A DNA stretch of 64,000 nt, from NCBI GenBank assembly GCA_022059125.1, contig JAEUWY010000001.1:4030001-4094000 (forward strand), given 5' to 3'. Under the pieces are notes generated by a model that saw nothing but the letters and a program-made list of their open reading frames with translations, searched no databases and had not been told where the DNA came from. Positions within the stretch are counted from its first letter, which is position 1. Each line of letters starts with the position of its first letter. The stretch comes from Corynespora cassiicola. Its lineage: Eukaryota > Ascomycota > Dothideomycetes > Pleosporales > Corynesporascaceae. This document shows, in pieces, positions 1-12,007 of the stretch. The position numbers and the translations under genes were made by a program.

Positions 1-974
1 GAATGTCGTAAAATTGCTCACGTTCAAAGCGATAGAGAAGCAAACGACCCAGGCTCTTGTTGAAGTACTCTTTCAGGCCCTGGACTACTTCTTCAAGAAT
101 GTCGATTTCGGTGCTGGTGCGAGTTCCCTGTGAAGTAGCCCACGCGAGATATTCGTCCAGAATGATGCCTGCAGGCTTGCTGACGGGCAGCGACACAAGC
201 TGGAGGTTCTTGGTGATGTTCTCCCAGTCATCGACCAGCAAGCTCTTCAGCCTGTCAGGCATGTAGATCCTCACCGCCCGGCGGCTCTGGAAAGTCTCCT
301 CCTGTGGGAACAATCAGCTGCAGTCAGTTCGCCCTCTCGTGGGTGATGCATACCTTTTCGAGGTCTTGGTCCCTCATTCGCTTCTGGCCTCGGGGTCCAG
401 CGGCTGAGACAGACGTCTGGCGCTCTTCGCTGCCCCTAGCAGAGCCCTGCTGCTTCTTCTTGGAGGGTGCAGGTGCAGCCCTTGCCGCACGCTGGGCGGC
501 GAGCATTTCGTGCCTCAGGTTGTTGGCAAGCTCGCGGTTCTCAGGAGTCAGTTTGCGGAGACGATCTTCGGCCACCCAGTCGTCCCACCTGGACGGTGTC
601 AGAAAACAGAAGGGCACAGTTGTTGTGACAGCAGCTGAAAAGAGTCCCAGTCCGATGGCAAGGACAAGAGGGGATGGAGGAATGTGTGGAGGGAGCTGGG
701 AAGTGGTGAAGTGAAGCAGTTCAGCCAGTGGAAGTTGCTGTGGTGCTTTTATGCCGGGCTCGGAGAACAGCAAACGAAAAGACAAGCAGAGGGCGGGTAC
801 TTACGTATTCTTCCATCCTTTGTAATGGACTTTGTACTGGAAGCCACTCTTCTTGTCGTCTCCCTCGAGGGGTTTGACATCGAGCACTTTTGCCTCGTAT
901 AGCAGTTCATGATGGAAGCAAAGGGCCTTCTCGTCCTTTTTGAACTGCGGCTCTGGGACCGGTGCTGGAGCCAT
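1..974 (-). CDS. EAF3: Chromatin modification protein EAF3 (MRG15 family), 3' part cut by window
   Basis: Subunit of the NuA4 acetyltransferase and Rpd3S deacetylase complexes; its chromodomain reads methylated H3K36 in the nucleus. Exons on the minus strand are 974-805, 588-354 and 301-<1, and the phases join exactly. The N-terminus starts MAPAPVPEPQFKKDEKALC and runs into the chromodomain (VHYKGWKNTWDDW spans the first junction). A Lys/Ser-rich linker with SARGSEERQTSV follows. The MRG domain begins with RRAVRIYMPDRLKSLLVDDW and continues to LLYRFEREQFYDI at the window edge. About 235 residues are visible, so roughly the last third is missing. The start at 974 is the only ATG that gives the expected N-terminus. 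Divergent from the kinetochore gene at 1411. Family assignment is secure. Confidence 0.93.
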
Positions 975-1410
975 ATTGGTTGCCGGAGCGTGGAGGTTAG
1001 GTATGATGTGAGGGTTTTGGGGGTGGGAGGGAGGAAGTCAGGTGCAGGGGGGTGGGGGACTGGGGGAATGGGTCGCGGTGTCGCAACAGCCAAGTTCCCG
1101 ACCACGTATCGCGTGCCTGTAGAACGCAACGGGATTGACAAGCCCAGTAACACGCCGCAACTTTCCCTGGTCGGTTGTTCTGCGCAGTGCTAGAGATGGA
1201 AAAGCCGGGCAAGAAACATGAAGGATGGGGTTTGCCAGACTCTGTCCATGTTCACGGGAGATTTTCAGCACGGGCCTGTCCTGCACGCGACGCGCCGGGC
1301 ATTCACGAGCCTCGCCCGCGTCTCATCCTCCCACCTTGCTCCCTCTACACTCCGCCGCCATCGCCCCGCTGTCCATCGATTCGCCCATCGCTCCCGCCAT
1401 CCATCTTGCC
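975..1410. promoter_or_regulatory. Divergent intergenic region EAF3 / Cnl2-type gene
   Basis: This 436-bp stretch separates two start codons facing away from each other, so it should carry both promoters. The half next to the plus-strand gene is very C-rich (about 1320-1410), as is common just upstream of fungal start codons. No clear TATA box is visible. Open frames here overlap each other in several frames and have no family resemblance. Confidence 0.5.
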
Positions 1411-2043
1411 ATGCCGTCGCAAGAGGCCAAGCTGCTGTCTGACTTCCTTCTCGCGCCTGCTTCCCTGCGCGACTTTGTGACTCTGCGGCAGTTCACCGAC
1501 ATCTTCCCCCAGAGCCTACGCGACAATCCTGCCATCCAAGATCTTTATCGCGAACTCCATAAGCTTCGCCAGGAGGACATGGACATTGTCCGCCAGGATG
1601 TCGTCAATGAGGTCAAGCGATCCAAGCAGATGAAGCGCGGCTATGCGCGCGAGAGACGTCAGGTCGACGATGCCAACGTCGCTGGTCTGGACCCAATTGC
1701 ACTCCAAATGGAGCAAGAGGTACCTTCGTGGTCTGTTCCATGCCACTGTCGCGCATTGCTAACTTTTCTCTAGCTTTCGGGCGGCAGATCTCGTAAGAAA
1801 GCTCACTCCCTCCAGACGGTCCATGCCAGCATCGAGGAGGCCTGCGAAAGCCTCGAGACACAAATTGCAGAACTAGAAGAGGAGAGCAGCAAAGGTCTCT
1901 CGGATGTTCAGGAGGCAGTGGGCGCGCTCAGCGACTTACGCCATGGCCGCTTTGCACCGTCTGCCAGCGGCGAGGACATCGGAGAGGAAGTTCTGGCTAC
2001 CTTGAAAAGGCTCGAGGCTTCATGCACAAAGCAAGCAGGATGA
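1411..2043 (+). CDS. cnl2: Cnl2/NKP2 family kinetochore protein
   Basis: Small constitutive centromere-associated (inner kinetochore, CTF19/CCAN-type) subunit. Exons 1411-1719 and 1774-2043 join in phase 0 and give 192 residues. The N-terminal part has the family signature: MPSQEAKLLSDFLLAPASL, then FTDIFPQSLRDNPAIQDLYREL, then a basic coiled-coil stretch (EVKRSKQMKRGYARER). Exon 2 is a predicted coiled coil rich in Glu and Ser. The intron (GTACCT to CTCTAG) is 54 nt. An upstream in-frame ATG at 1225 would add a low-complexity segment unlike the family, so I chose 1411. The resemblance is to the family as I know it; orthology to one named yeast gene is inferred. Confidence 0.85.
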
Positions 2044-2973
2044 ATTCAAGCATTCTTTGTTGAAGACGCCCGTGCTAAGAGCCCTGATTTGCCGGTCCCA
2101 GCGCATGTATTGCACCGGGAACTAGGCTAGAACAGTAAGCCAGAAGCCCTACGACTGGAGCTTCATCACAGACTTACTGCCAGTAAGTCACCCGAAAATC
2201 CTCACGACCCATCTATCACGCTAGGTTCGGCGCGTATCATTTGGATGATTGCCTCGCTATGCGACGCCCAAGGATGAGGCCAAGTTGTATTCATACATCA
2301 TAGTAAACCTCGCGAGAACAGAAAGCCTAAAATATTACGCTGGGCTTTTGTATGAATCAGAGGTCTGCGCTGCTCGACTATACTGCCCAGAGCCACAGTC
2401 TTCCTACTACATTGAACCTAGGACACTAACCCAGCATCTCATCTCACTGCTGGCTAACATCCACAACACCTCGCTCTGATTGGCTAGACGACTTATGTAA
2501 TGGTGTTATGAATTCATTTTTCCACCTACCAGCCAATGATCGGTCTCCGGTCCGTTACGCCGTGAATTTACCCATCCCTTCTGCTTGCATGAACATCGTC
2601 CACGCATTTTGAGCTATGAAGCGAGATTTCCATCATCTCCAATGGATGGTTTGCCCCAAACCAGAATCAGCCGGGCGCAAAGAGGCCACTGTTGTTTTTC
2701 GGTTTTCTGGGACGACATGTAGGAGCATGCATCCGTGCCAGGCCCATGCGATTGGCCCCACAGCCGGTGCAATTAATATACATGAGCATCCTCAATATCG
2801 AGAACACAGCGACCAGCCCTAAACGTTCGTTAGGGACATCTGGCTATAGATCTCCGCCTACACGTGTCCAGAAGGGATCGCCACCGTACCAAGTGTATAT
2901 CATGACTGGCTAGCCTTCTGGAAGAGTGCTCGAAGGTGCTCGTCTTGTCCAATCCACCTTTCTGGCCATAGTC
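2044..2973. other. Intergenic, no gene seen
   Basis: About 930 bp. Short open frames at 2249-2479 and 2616-2822 show no family resemblance, no splice partners and no coding-like composition. The stretch from 2700 to 2973 is the probable promoter and 5' leader of the next gene. No repeat or RNA gene seen. Confidence 0.5.
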
Positions 2974-5200
2974 ATGTACCTGCCGAGATTTCTTACGTCA
3001 CTGGTGTCTGTGGCATCTCTTGCTAGTATCGTGGTAGCTGATCTGAGAATCATTGCCGATAACCATGCATTTGGTGGCGTGAACTTTCCCAGCCTGCAGT
3101 TCTTGCAGCCCAGCTATAGAGACGAGGTCATCCGGACTATTGTAAAGAGCAATGCTCGCGTCATCCGACTGTTCAGTAAGTATTCGCTGTCTCCTTCAGG
3201 GAAGAATATATTTTAACTATCTTGCAGTGCGAGGAGACAAAGACCATGCCGATGTCTGTTCACCCCTACCCTTTTCTAATCATTCATTGACAGATTTTAG
3301 GCCGAGCCAGAAATAGGCGGATTTGATCGTTCCATGCTCGATCAATTCGATGACACTCTTGCCGCGATCCATCGAATATCCAAAGGCATGTTCGAAAGGA
3401 TATATTCACTATTTGCCCATTCTCTAATATATCTCTAGGCAAAGTCAAGGTCATTATTGCGCCTCACGATGCTCATGCTCTTCGTGGATCCAACAATGTA
3501 CCATGCGATGCCTACTGTGAGAAACTCGGCGGCGCTTTCTTAGATTTCTACAGCGGCATGGAGTGTAAGTGCCCTAAGTCTGAATTCAAGGGTGGAACTG
3601 ATAAATGTTAGATCGTGAGTACTATAAGACTCGCCTGGAAGTTTTCTTCAAGCATTACCCTTCCAAGAACTTTGGCGGTGCTTCATGGAACACGCTGAAC
3701 CAAGTCATTCTCGTAGGATACATTGCCAGTTGATATGAATATCTCCTCACTGACTTGCATGAAGGGCGTTGATGTTCAAAACCAACCTTGGTCAGATATC
3801 TGGCCCATTGTCGCAGGTGAACCTTGGCTTTGCGATATAGCTACGCATCTCAAAGAAGAGCTCGGACTTGGTGCCAACAGCATTGCCGTCATCACGGGCG
3901 GCATCTCTGGCGCACAAAAGGTCGGAGGAATCCAGAATTTCCCAGATTCAGCATTCGACTGTGCTGCGATTGACGTCATTGGTGTTCACGGATATTTTTC
4001 TCAAGGCGATGATGTTACAGCTGGAACACCGTGGGCCAATCTCTTCCTTCCGAACAACACAATAACGTCTAGGGCAGATGCCAAAGGCAAGCTGTTATTG
4101 GTTGAGGAATGGTCCTATGTCAACACCAAGTTTGGACTTAATTACAAAAAGCAGGCAGTCTTCGATCAAGGTAATGCTTTGAACTACCGAGGCATTCCCT
4201 GGGTGAGCTTCCTCCTCGATGAACTAGTCAGCTGTGCCTCATTACTGATGCGAACCAGCTTTACTCGCAGCTTACTATCCAAGCTGAAGGTACCGCTTCC
4301 GGGATTAACATCCTGCGTGAGTCTTCAGCCGCGATTGGGGCTCTTCAGGATGTACTCCGCCGCGCATACAAGGCTCGCAGTAACTTCAACTGGAGCAAAT
4401 ATCTCCCCGCGCCTCCAACTGGTCTCACCAATCTCACAGCCCTAGCTGTAAACCCTTACGTCCTGGAGCAAAGTACCTGCACCTTTGGCTGCGAGGGATT
4501 CCTCTGTGATGCAGCCGATGGTTGCCAGCCCGATCTGATGTGCAAGAACAGCGTGTGCCAAAAGCCCTCAGACGCGCAACCTGGCAAAATCGGCGATGAC
4601 TGCAACTCCAAAGCCGTCTGCCAGGAGCATCTCCGCTGCGAAGACGGCATCTGCCAGCAATGCTCCAAGCGCGCGACAATCCAGCCCGAGGACCCGCGCG
4701 GTGCCCGCGCCGTATCCCCCTTCCGCAAGATCATTGCTGAATCCGACATCAACGGCCAGTGTGAGCACGACCTCGCCGACCCGTTCCGCATGCGCCCCTT
4801 CTGCGCCCTACCCGCGCCCCAGTCGTCGTCGCGCCGTAGGGGCAACCCCTGCCACAACGCGGCGCACTGCGACGCGAACGAGTATTGCGATTGGGGGCTC
4901 TGCAAGGTGTGCACCGAGGGCTGTCTGGGCATGAAGTGCCGCAGCAACAACAAGTGTAAGACGGGCTTTTGCAACTCGCACGGAAGGTGCGATTACATGG
5001 GTCAGAAGAAGATTCCCATGGGCCCTGGGGGCCGCGCTTCGTCGCGGAACACGAGGAGGGGTCCTGGGTATAACGTGGGAGGGCGCCAGCAGCAGAGGGA
5101 AGGGGGGCCGAATAGGGTAAGGGATGAGGCTATGAGGATTAATATCCCCAAGGAAAAGGTCATGGAGACGGCAAAGGCAATTCCGTTGCCCACGAGCTGA
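2974..5200 (+). CDS. Secreted GH5-like glycoside hydrolase with Cys-rich C-terminal domain
   Basis: Predicted extracellular protein of 639 residues. Exons: 2974-3175, 3228-3253, 3301-3385, 3439-3564, 3612-3712, 3765-4202, 4259-5200; all phases match. One intron (from 3386) appears to use a GC donor, and the 3254 donor is weak (GTCTGT). A signal peptide covers residues 1-22. A TIM-barrel glycosidase-like region follows, with WNTLNQVILGVDVQNQPW, DVIGVHGYF and LLLVEEWSYVN, the last carrying the likely nucleophile Glu. At the expected GH5 acid/base motif N-E-P the protein reads N-Q-P (Gln187). From about residue 450 there are two Cys-rich blocks (TCTFGCEGFLCDAADGC, then HCDANEYCDWGLCKVC), then a Gly/Arg-rich tail. 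Clan-level assignment is good. Substrate is unknown, and activity is doubtful because of the Gln. Confidence 0.75.
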
Positions 5201-5258
5201 GTATATGACTTTGGTAGACAAGGGCGCTTTTGGATGGTATTTCGCGGAGTTATGATCA

Positions 5259-5264
5259 AATAAA
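5259..5264 (+). terminator. Putative polyadenylation signal of the GH5-like gene
   Basis: AATAAA lies 58 bp after the stop codon of the GH5-like gene, in an AT-rich stretch. Fungal poly(A) signals are degenerate, so this is only suggestive. Confidence 0.35.
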
Positions 5265-7139
5265 GTTGTGCTGCATTTAATTTTCCTGGGGCTTGTCTTG
5301 CCAGTCTTTATTAAATCTCCAAGAATTGATGGCAAAGATAACATTTGAAGAATGGGCAATTGCAAGGCTCCCAAGACATCCTCTCTCGACACTCTTGTTC
5401 CAAAGCGAATTTCCTACCACTGCCTCTACTGTCTTTCCACGGAGTGAAGTCACAATATGCTTCAGAAAACTCGGTTCAAAAATACACCGGTCGATACTGG
5501 AACATGTTTCGGATACAGGTCTAGAAGCTGACCTCTCTTTTCAACACCTACTCTCCAAGGGAGAATTCTCGGGATATTAAAATGATAGCCACCTCCCAGC
5601 CCTTTCCTGCGGTTCCTCGAGCAAAATCCCGATCAATGCACGATAGGGTTAACCCCTTGCTGCTCGGGCTATCGGTAGGCGGTCGTCGCAGCCCTCTGAT
5701 GAACCAAAAAAGTAAAAAAAAATTGGAACTTCATTTTGTGGACAGCCATGGGAGCAGCATGCAGCCTCTCACCAAGGGAAGAGGAATAGATTTATTCCCA
5801 AAAGTGCACCATGCAGCTTATTCTCCCTTCCAACAAAGAGTAGATTGGCCGGGACATACACCACGTACCATGTAACCCATCGGGAAAGCAAGATTTGGTA
5901 CGGAGCACGTTGAGTTGTGGCCCGTGTAATATCCGAAGCTTCCGGCACCGTTCACACACGTTAAACCAGCTGATCTATCGGCCGGAGGGTTATCATCTTC
6001 GGGTCGCGACCAAACTTTGGGCCAGTGCTCGCTTCCATACACTACCCAACACAGGACAGCTTGACTGATTTGAGATATGGCACTCTACTGCACCCCCATG
6101 CGTTCCAGATTTGTGCCGCAGACGGCACGGAACCTAGGGCTTCTCATCGTTGCCGCACCAGCCAACAACCCAAACTCTTGCACGGCGTTTGTTGTTCAGG
6201 CCCACCAGAGCGAGCCACGTACCTTGCCCTCCCCCTCGCAGACAACGGATCGGCATGCTGTGCCGAGCGGGAAGAAGTCGGCTGTCCAGGGCCCTGCTTC
6301 TGATTTATTTATTTTTTCCCCTGCGCCCTGGGGAGTGGAAAGTGGGAGGCTGGTCCCGTTTTTGGCAAATCATGACCGCCGGGGGGTGGGGGGGGTAACT
6401 GGGCGTACCAAAAATAAAAAGTCCACTGAGAAATGCGGGGGTTCGTCACTCTCGAATGTGCCAAGCAGGAATCTGACCACTGTCCACGGCGACTAGCAGG
6501 CGGACATCCGAGCAAAAAAAAGAGGAACCCTGTGAATCGTCAACGGCCCTGGCCACGGCACTGCTCGGTTCGAGCAGGCGAAAGGGCTGGCCGTTTGTAT
6601 CTGCACAGCCACTTCGCCACAGCAGAAAGTTGGATATGTAGCATAGGATCATTAGCCGTGGTGTATCTGCTTGGTCCAGCCTATAGCGAGGGGAGGAGAA
6701 GCCGGGATGTGGGAACGCGGAGATGCGATTTGAGGATTCCGATGATGGCCATGATGCAAAACTGTGGCTAGTGAGGGGCAAACCTGCACTCATCCATGTC
6801 GGAGCGGGCCCGCGGGGGACCCTGATCGGCGCGATCAACACCGAAACTTGCGGGTTGGAGAGGTGGGCTGTGGCCAAATTTTTGCCGCACCGATCGCTCG
6901 ACGCTGATGGGGACGTGGGAATAAACGAGTTGCTGGGCTGCGTCGTCCTGCATGGACGCCGTGCCGCGCCTTGAAAAGAAGGAGGGTGGCCACCTCCTCC
7001 ATCTGCCAAAGAGGATTCTGCCCTGCCACCCCTCGCCGCGTTACCATGGTGCACTCATAGCGATCTGAGACTAAACAACATATCGTCTCTTTTCTTACCC
7101 ACAACAGTAATACTCTCGTTGCGCCTTTCGTTCCAAGTC
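5265..7139. other. Intergenic, no supported gene
   Basis: About 1.9 kb. Open frames of 90-200 codons occur on both strands (longest 6446-7054 minus), but they overlap each other, match no family and lack consistent splice partners. Features are a run of A at 5710-5720 and G/C-rich tracts near 6380-6400. The last 250 bp should be the promoter and leader of the gene at 7140. Confidence 0.5.
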
Positions 7140-8871
7140 ATGCGTTCGTTCGCTTTTCCATTGCTGGCCGTTGGTGTTGTCCAAAGTGCTGTGCTGCAGG
7201 AGCCCGCGCCGGTTATCACACCTGCGCCAAAGGTCGGTGACATCGATGCCGAAGCATTGCTGAAGAGGCAGGGACCAGATGCGTGAGTCTTGTCTCCCAC
7301 TAGAAGACTGCCCCGTCCGGGAACATCCTCTGACAGCAATCAGTGTTTCCCTCGCTCAAATCCTCCTCACTGCGATCCCACAATCGCTGCGTCAAATTGC
7401 TGCAACCAACCTTCCTGCCATTTCCAGTATCTTGTGGGAGGAGTTCCTAGATGACAAGAGGCCGGAGTGGTTCGAGAGTCTACCTGGCGACATACAGGAC
7501 TATTTGATACGACAGTTTGGGCCACAGAGCGCGTGGCCAACAGACCCTGCGACCAACTCAGGAGCTTCAGCTCCAGAGACTGCGACTGCGACCGCCACCG
7601 AAACCGATGATTCTCTGACTGAAATCTCGTCTGCCATGTCAGCAACATCGGGAACCTCGCAAGCTTCCAGTCCATCTCGGTCGAGCGACACAACCGGATT
7701 CGTCACGTCTGTCCAAAGCGCTTCCACGGGATCGGCCGAAACTCCCTCAACTGGATCCACGGATGTGGTCTCCTCTTCATCTTCGTCTTCAACTTCGCCT
7801 ACTGATGAGTCCTCGTCGTCCTCCACCTCAGTTCCCGAAGCTCCACCGGCCGGCCTTTCTCAAGGTCAAAAGATTGGCATTGGAATCGGCGTTCCGCTCG
7901 CTGTACTCGGTGCCGCCGCCCTAGCATTCGGTTGCTGTCTCCTATGCCGAAGACGACGCCGCGGAAAGTCTGATGGTTCGATTCCTCCCTCTTCTCCTGG
8001 GTTTATACCCCGCTTTGCGTTCCAAGAGAAGTCGACCGAAAACGTAGACCACCGGACGCCACTAAACCCGCACAACGACCACGCCGCCCGAGATCGTGCC
8101 TACATGAACTGGGACGAAGATGGCATCGATCCGACAGATACTGCGTACAGGCCGCATGGCATGGACAATGTCATCAATAATGGCGGCGTGATGTCGAACG
8201 ATCCGAAACCCATCATGGCACCCGCCCTATACCACACGCATAGCTCCAACCGTGCCAGAGGGAAGCGCACGAGCTACCAGAGCCTGCACTCGGTGGCCGA
8301 AGTCTCAGAGCCAGACGATCTGGGCTCACCGATCGTGGGCCACCACAGATCGAGTCTACCACGAGCAAGTCCGCCCCGCAACCTGATCCCTCCTCCCGTC
8401 CCCGCCGCGGCGCAAATAAGACGCAAGCCTGTACCCATGAGTCCCACTGAAACCAGTCCCGCAGCAGCAACGACGCTGCAAAACCCTTTCTTCAGGAACG
8501 TCATGGTCAATCACGACAGCAGCAGCTCGAATGGGAGTGGCCTTGGAATGAGTGGTTCCAGTGGATTCAATTCGAGCCACGACTCTGGGCTAGGGAACGA
8601 CACTGATGTGACGTCTCCTACCTCGCCAGCCTCGGACGGCACGCCCGAGAATCCATTTAGGAACGAATGTTCCTACGTGGAGGATTATGGACCAGAGTAT
8701 CAAGGAGGTTATGTCGACGTCGATGATGGGCTGTATGGGGGGCATACCAGTCTCGCACGGTATCCGGCGCCGCGTCAAGGTTCGAGGACGGAGTGGCCGT
8801 TGCGGAATACCGTTGGCAAGAGCCACCGGAGAAATAAGAGTCCCCTATGGGACCGCGTTTATGAAAATTGA
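7140..8871 (+). CDS. Ser/Thr-rich single-pass membrane protein with Mid2-like topology
   Basis: 556 residues from exons 7140-7282 and 7344-8871. The layout is a signal peptide (MRSFAFPLLAVGVVQSA), a short folded region around the exon junction (LAQILLTAIPQSLRQIAATN and WEEFLDDKRPEWFESLPGD), a long Ser/Thr-rich probably O-glycosylated stalk, one transmembrane helix (IGIGIGVPLAVLGAAALAFG) followed by a Cys/Arg stop-transfer (CCLLCRRRRRG), and a roughly 310-residue cytoplasmic tail rich in Ser, Pro and Asn. This is the architecture of fungal wall-stress sensors (Mid2/Wsc type) and of many uncharacterised ascomycete proteins. I do not recognise the ectodomain. The splice site at 7344 is favoured because the earlier CAG at about 7336 leads to a stop. 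Confidence 0.8.
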
Positions 8872-9161
8872 TACGAGAGCGAGGAGAGTGGGAGTCTATG
8901 TTTTGATTTAATTTTTCTTGTTGTATACGATACCATGTCAGCATTGGAGAACCGGCGTTCAGCAGCAACGGCGGTTCCTGATGTTCTGTACAATGCGCGA
9001 CGATACACAGCGCTGATTGTGCTTTTCTTATATCATCTCAGTATATGACGATGTAATGGCCGAAGAGTCTACCTACTCCTTGGTATCTATAGTCTAGGTA
9101 TATGCCGAGTAATAATCAACCAGAAATAATAAAACATTGAATGTGTACACTAGATGCTTCA

Positions 9162-10843
9162 TCAGTCCATGTTCAGTATTCGGTGCAAAAGACTCCCCAA
9201 AAAGCCACGGACTAGTTGTGGGTTCTCTTGCGCAGATGTTAGGACAATGGCTGCACTCAAAGTGAAAGCAAGATGCTCTTTCCATCGATTCTCGGGGAGA
9301 TATCGGCGCGGGAACCAGGTAGCTGTGGCTCTTGGTAAGACGAAGAGCAGAATCTCGAGCCTCTTTCTGGACTGTTCAACGAGGATGCTCATGCCGCATA
9401 AAAGACAGCCTGCCAAAACGCACAGTCCAGAATCCCACATTTGCGGCGTGACGGTCTTGTACGAAAAAACCTTCGGCCCCAGGCGAGTGCGCGAAAGGCA
9501 AACGCCGTAGTAGAAGAAGGCAATGAAAGACCCAAGGAAGGCCGAGCTCCGTGCCATGTCAGCAAATGTCTTTAGCAATATGCCTCGAGTCAGGCCGGCC
9601 AGCCTATTTCCTGGCCGTGCTTTACTCTTAAGGTGCCTTGCCAAGACTATCAGCTGCAAGGGTGTATACATTTTAGCAGCGAATAGCCACCCCCTCCAGA
9701 ACCGACTGAGTGCATGTTTCTCGCAACTCTTCCCAGCCCCCATGTGTACTAGCTCACAGGGCACAGGTATGGTTTTTGCAGGGTCTCCCAGATGCTCGGC
9801 AAGACCGTAGTCCCGGCACAGAGAGCCAAGAAGTGGAGCCATACCCGTATCCTTCCCGTAGACCCATGTTCCGTAGCGAGCATGACGAAGCGCTAGTAGA
9901 AGACGTTGATCAAGTTCCGCAGCTGCTGAAATCCATGTATTGTATGCTTGTGGGAGCCGGCTAGGGCTGTAGAACCAGGCATGCATTATCGTGGCAGCAG
10001 AGAAACAGAACAGGGCAGTCGGGGCACTGCGAGAGACTCTACTACCGCGAGATGAGCGTGCAATGGGCGAAGTATGCCACGCACTATTGATGAGGACGTC
10101 TAGAGCGCGAACGGCGGAGAACAGGGTGAGGTCCATAGTCCGTCCGGCCAGGTCAACCCTTGACAAAGATTTGCTGGCGAGGGTTGCATCGTCGACTTCG
10201 GGTGGGGATGGTTCAGGGGGGTCATCAAATGGGCCAGGCTCGACTACGTCGAGATGAGATCGGGGATAAGAGGGGGCTCGGGCTCTCGCCAAAGACGGGA
10301 GTTTCGGAGGAGCACTGTTGAGCAAACGGAAAGAAACGGAGGCCGAGACAAGGGCAGCGAGGAAGGTTGCAATGAGTCTGGCGGCTTTGACGTCAAGGGG
10401 GGTAGAAGCCGAGTGAGCTAGTCTTTGAATGCTTATGATCAGAGCACTGAGGGGCAGTTTGAGGAGTGTCGAGCCGCCGACCAACACACCACAAAAGGCT
10501 GGGAACCGGTGGAGGGCCAAAGCCTGGCGTAGGACGGTAATGAACTGTGGAGGTAGTGCTCAGCCCTAGGCCCGATGTGATGGGGGGGTCGTGTGTTCTC
10601 GGGTAGTGGAAGGGCCACCTACCTGCAGCCATGCAGCTCGGACGGTCAGCTTGCCTTTGGCCAGCAGCAATAGCAGCCTGAGCAGACGCGGGCCTGTACT
10701 GGAGAGCAGACCAAGTGCGTAGGCGGTAGCAGGCCTGGATGGGGACAAGTCCCGAGGTCAGCACAGCAGAGGCAGAGATTGGACACAACGTACGGGCGGG
10801 CAAAGCGCATGCGTCCCACGGCTCCGGGGCCACGGTGGGCCAT
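9162..10843 (-). CDS. TMEM135-like integral membrane protein
   Basis: Exons on the minus strand, 10843-10794, 10734-10623 and 10544-9162, join in phase to 514 residues. The N-terminal part carries ATAYALGLLSSTGPRLLRLL and RFPAFCGVLVGGSTLL, typical of fungal relatives of transmembrane protein 135. The middle has the Cys-rich element PCELVHMGAGKSCEKH followed by FWRGWLFAAKMYTPLQLIVL. Several hydrophobic segments follow, such as SSAFLGSFIAFFYYGVCL. Human TMEM135 acts in peroxisomal and mitochondrial metabolism; the fungal role is not established. The short first exon gives start MAHRGPGAVGRMRFARP; this start is the least certain part, because a further 5' exon in the GC-rich leader cannot be excluded. 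Confidence 0.75.
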
Positions 10844-11263
10844 TTTGCATACAAATGTAGCACGGGGGGGGGATAGAGGGTCGGGATCAAGGGAGCTCGA
10901 GCAGATGGACCACAGGGTCACCTGACGCGGGGACGCGGTTGGCACTGGGGTACAGGGGGCGGACGGGAGCCACAACCTCGGTTGAGCAGAGGGGCGCAAT
11001 GGAATGGGAACGGGCTTTGCAGGGCGAGGACCGCCGCAAGGTACGAGTGGAGGCAGCGCGGGCCCGATCAGCACAGGGCGGAGGAGATGCCGTTCTCGAC
11101 ATGGCAGCGTAGGGGTAGGGTTTGAAGGAGTCGAGGCGGCGGACGGCGATGCGGGAAGCGCAAATTGCAGAGGGCAGCGGCGGCCTCGGACGCGGCCAAG
11201 GCGCACATGGAAGCGGCGCGTGAGCAGGCGGGCGGGCGGGCGGGCGTGTTGGCTGGTGTTGGC

Positions 11264-11293
11264 TGGCACTGGCACTGGCACTGGCACTGGCAC
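11264..11293. repeat. Hexanucleotide tandem repeat (TGGCAC)5
   Basis: Five perfect copies of TGGCAC, preceded at 11227-11245 by a (GGGC)n tract and at 11247-11265 by a GTGTTGGCTG duplication. These explain the repetitive Val-Pro or Cys-Gln peptides read from this segment. Confidence 0.9.
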
Positions 11294-12007
11294 CCGCGGG
11301 CAGGGCGCAGAGGAGGAGCAGCGTCTACGGCCGGCGGGGGAGGAGTGAATGGGCGGTCCCGCATGGGGAAGGCGCCCGGGCTGGGGCTGGCTTGGCGGGC
11401 GGTGACGCTGCTGCTGCTGCGAAGTGGAGGCAGGACCGAGCGGCCGGCACGTGCTCCCAGGGTGGTTCGGCAGGGCAGGCAGGGTCGACGAGCGCAGGGA
11501 GGGCAGGGAGGGCAGGTAGGGCCGCCGCCGCCCGCCGCGCCTGCCTGGTCTGGCATGTGAAAAAGAGGGCTGGGTCCCAACAGCTCAGGTGTGAATGCGC
11601 TCCTGCCGTCGCTGCCATCGCTGCCATCGCTGCCTTCTGCCGCTGCTCGTCGCTGCTTCCTCGCCTGTCCACCCCACTGCCCGCCGCCGCATCCACCGGC
11701 GCGCCTTTCATGAGGGCAGCCGCGACCGGCCCACGCAACCAAGGCCCGACCCTCTGAAAGCACCTGTCCGCCATCCGCGTTGAGCTCAACCACCCGCCAT
11801 CTCCAAACAGCACCCCAACAACCGCAGCCCCTCCCGCACCCCCATAAACAACCTCCCGGTGCCCGATAACAGCCGCGGCCCCTCGAGTATACAGTCTCCG
11901 TCCATACAAGGCGCCCAGCGCGCGCCATCTCTGCGCCCGCCAGCACCGTCACGGCGCCCTTCAGTCCCGGCCAGCAACCAACACCCGCCTGGCCGCCGCG
12001 CCAGACC

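Noticed and set aside
1225..1410. N-terminal extension of the Cnl2-type frame
   Set aside because: Low-complexity and absent from the family; the conserved part begins at the ATG at 1411.
6446..7054. Minus-strand open frame of 202 codons upstream of the Mid2-like gene
   Set aside because: No resemblance to known proteins and located in the probable promoter of the gene at 7140.
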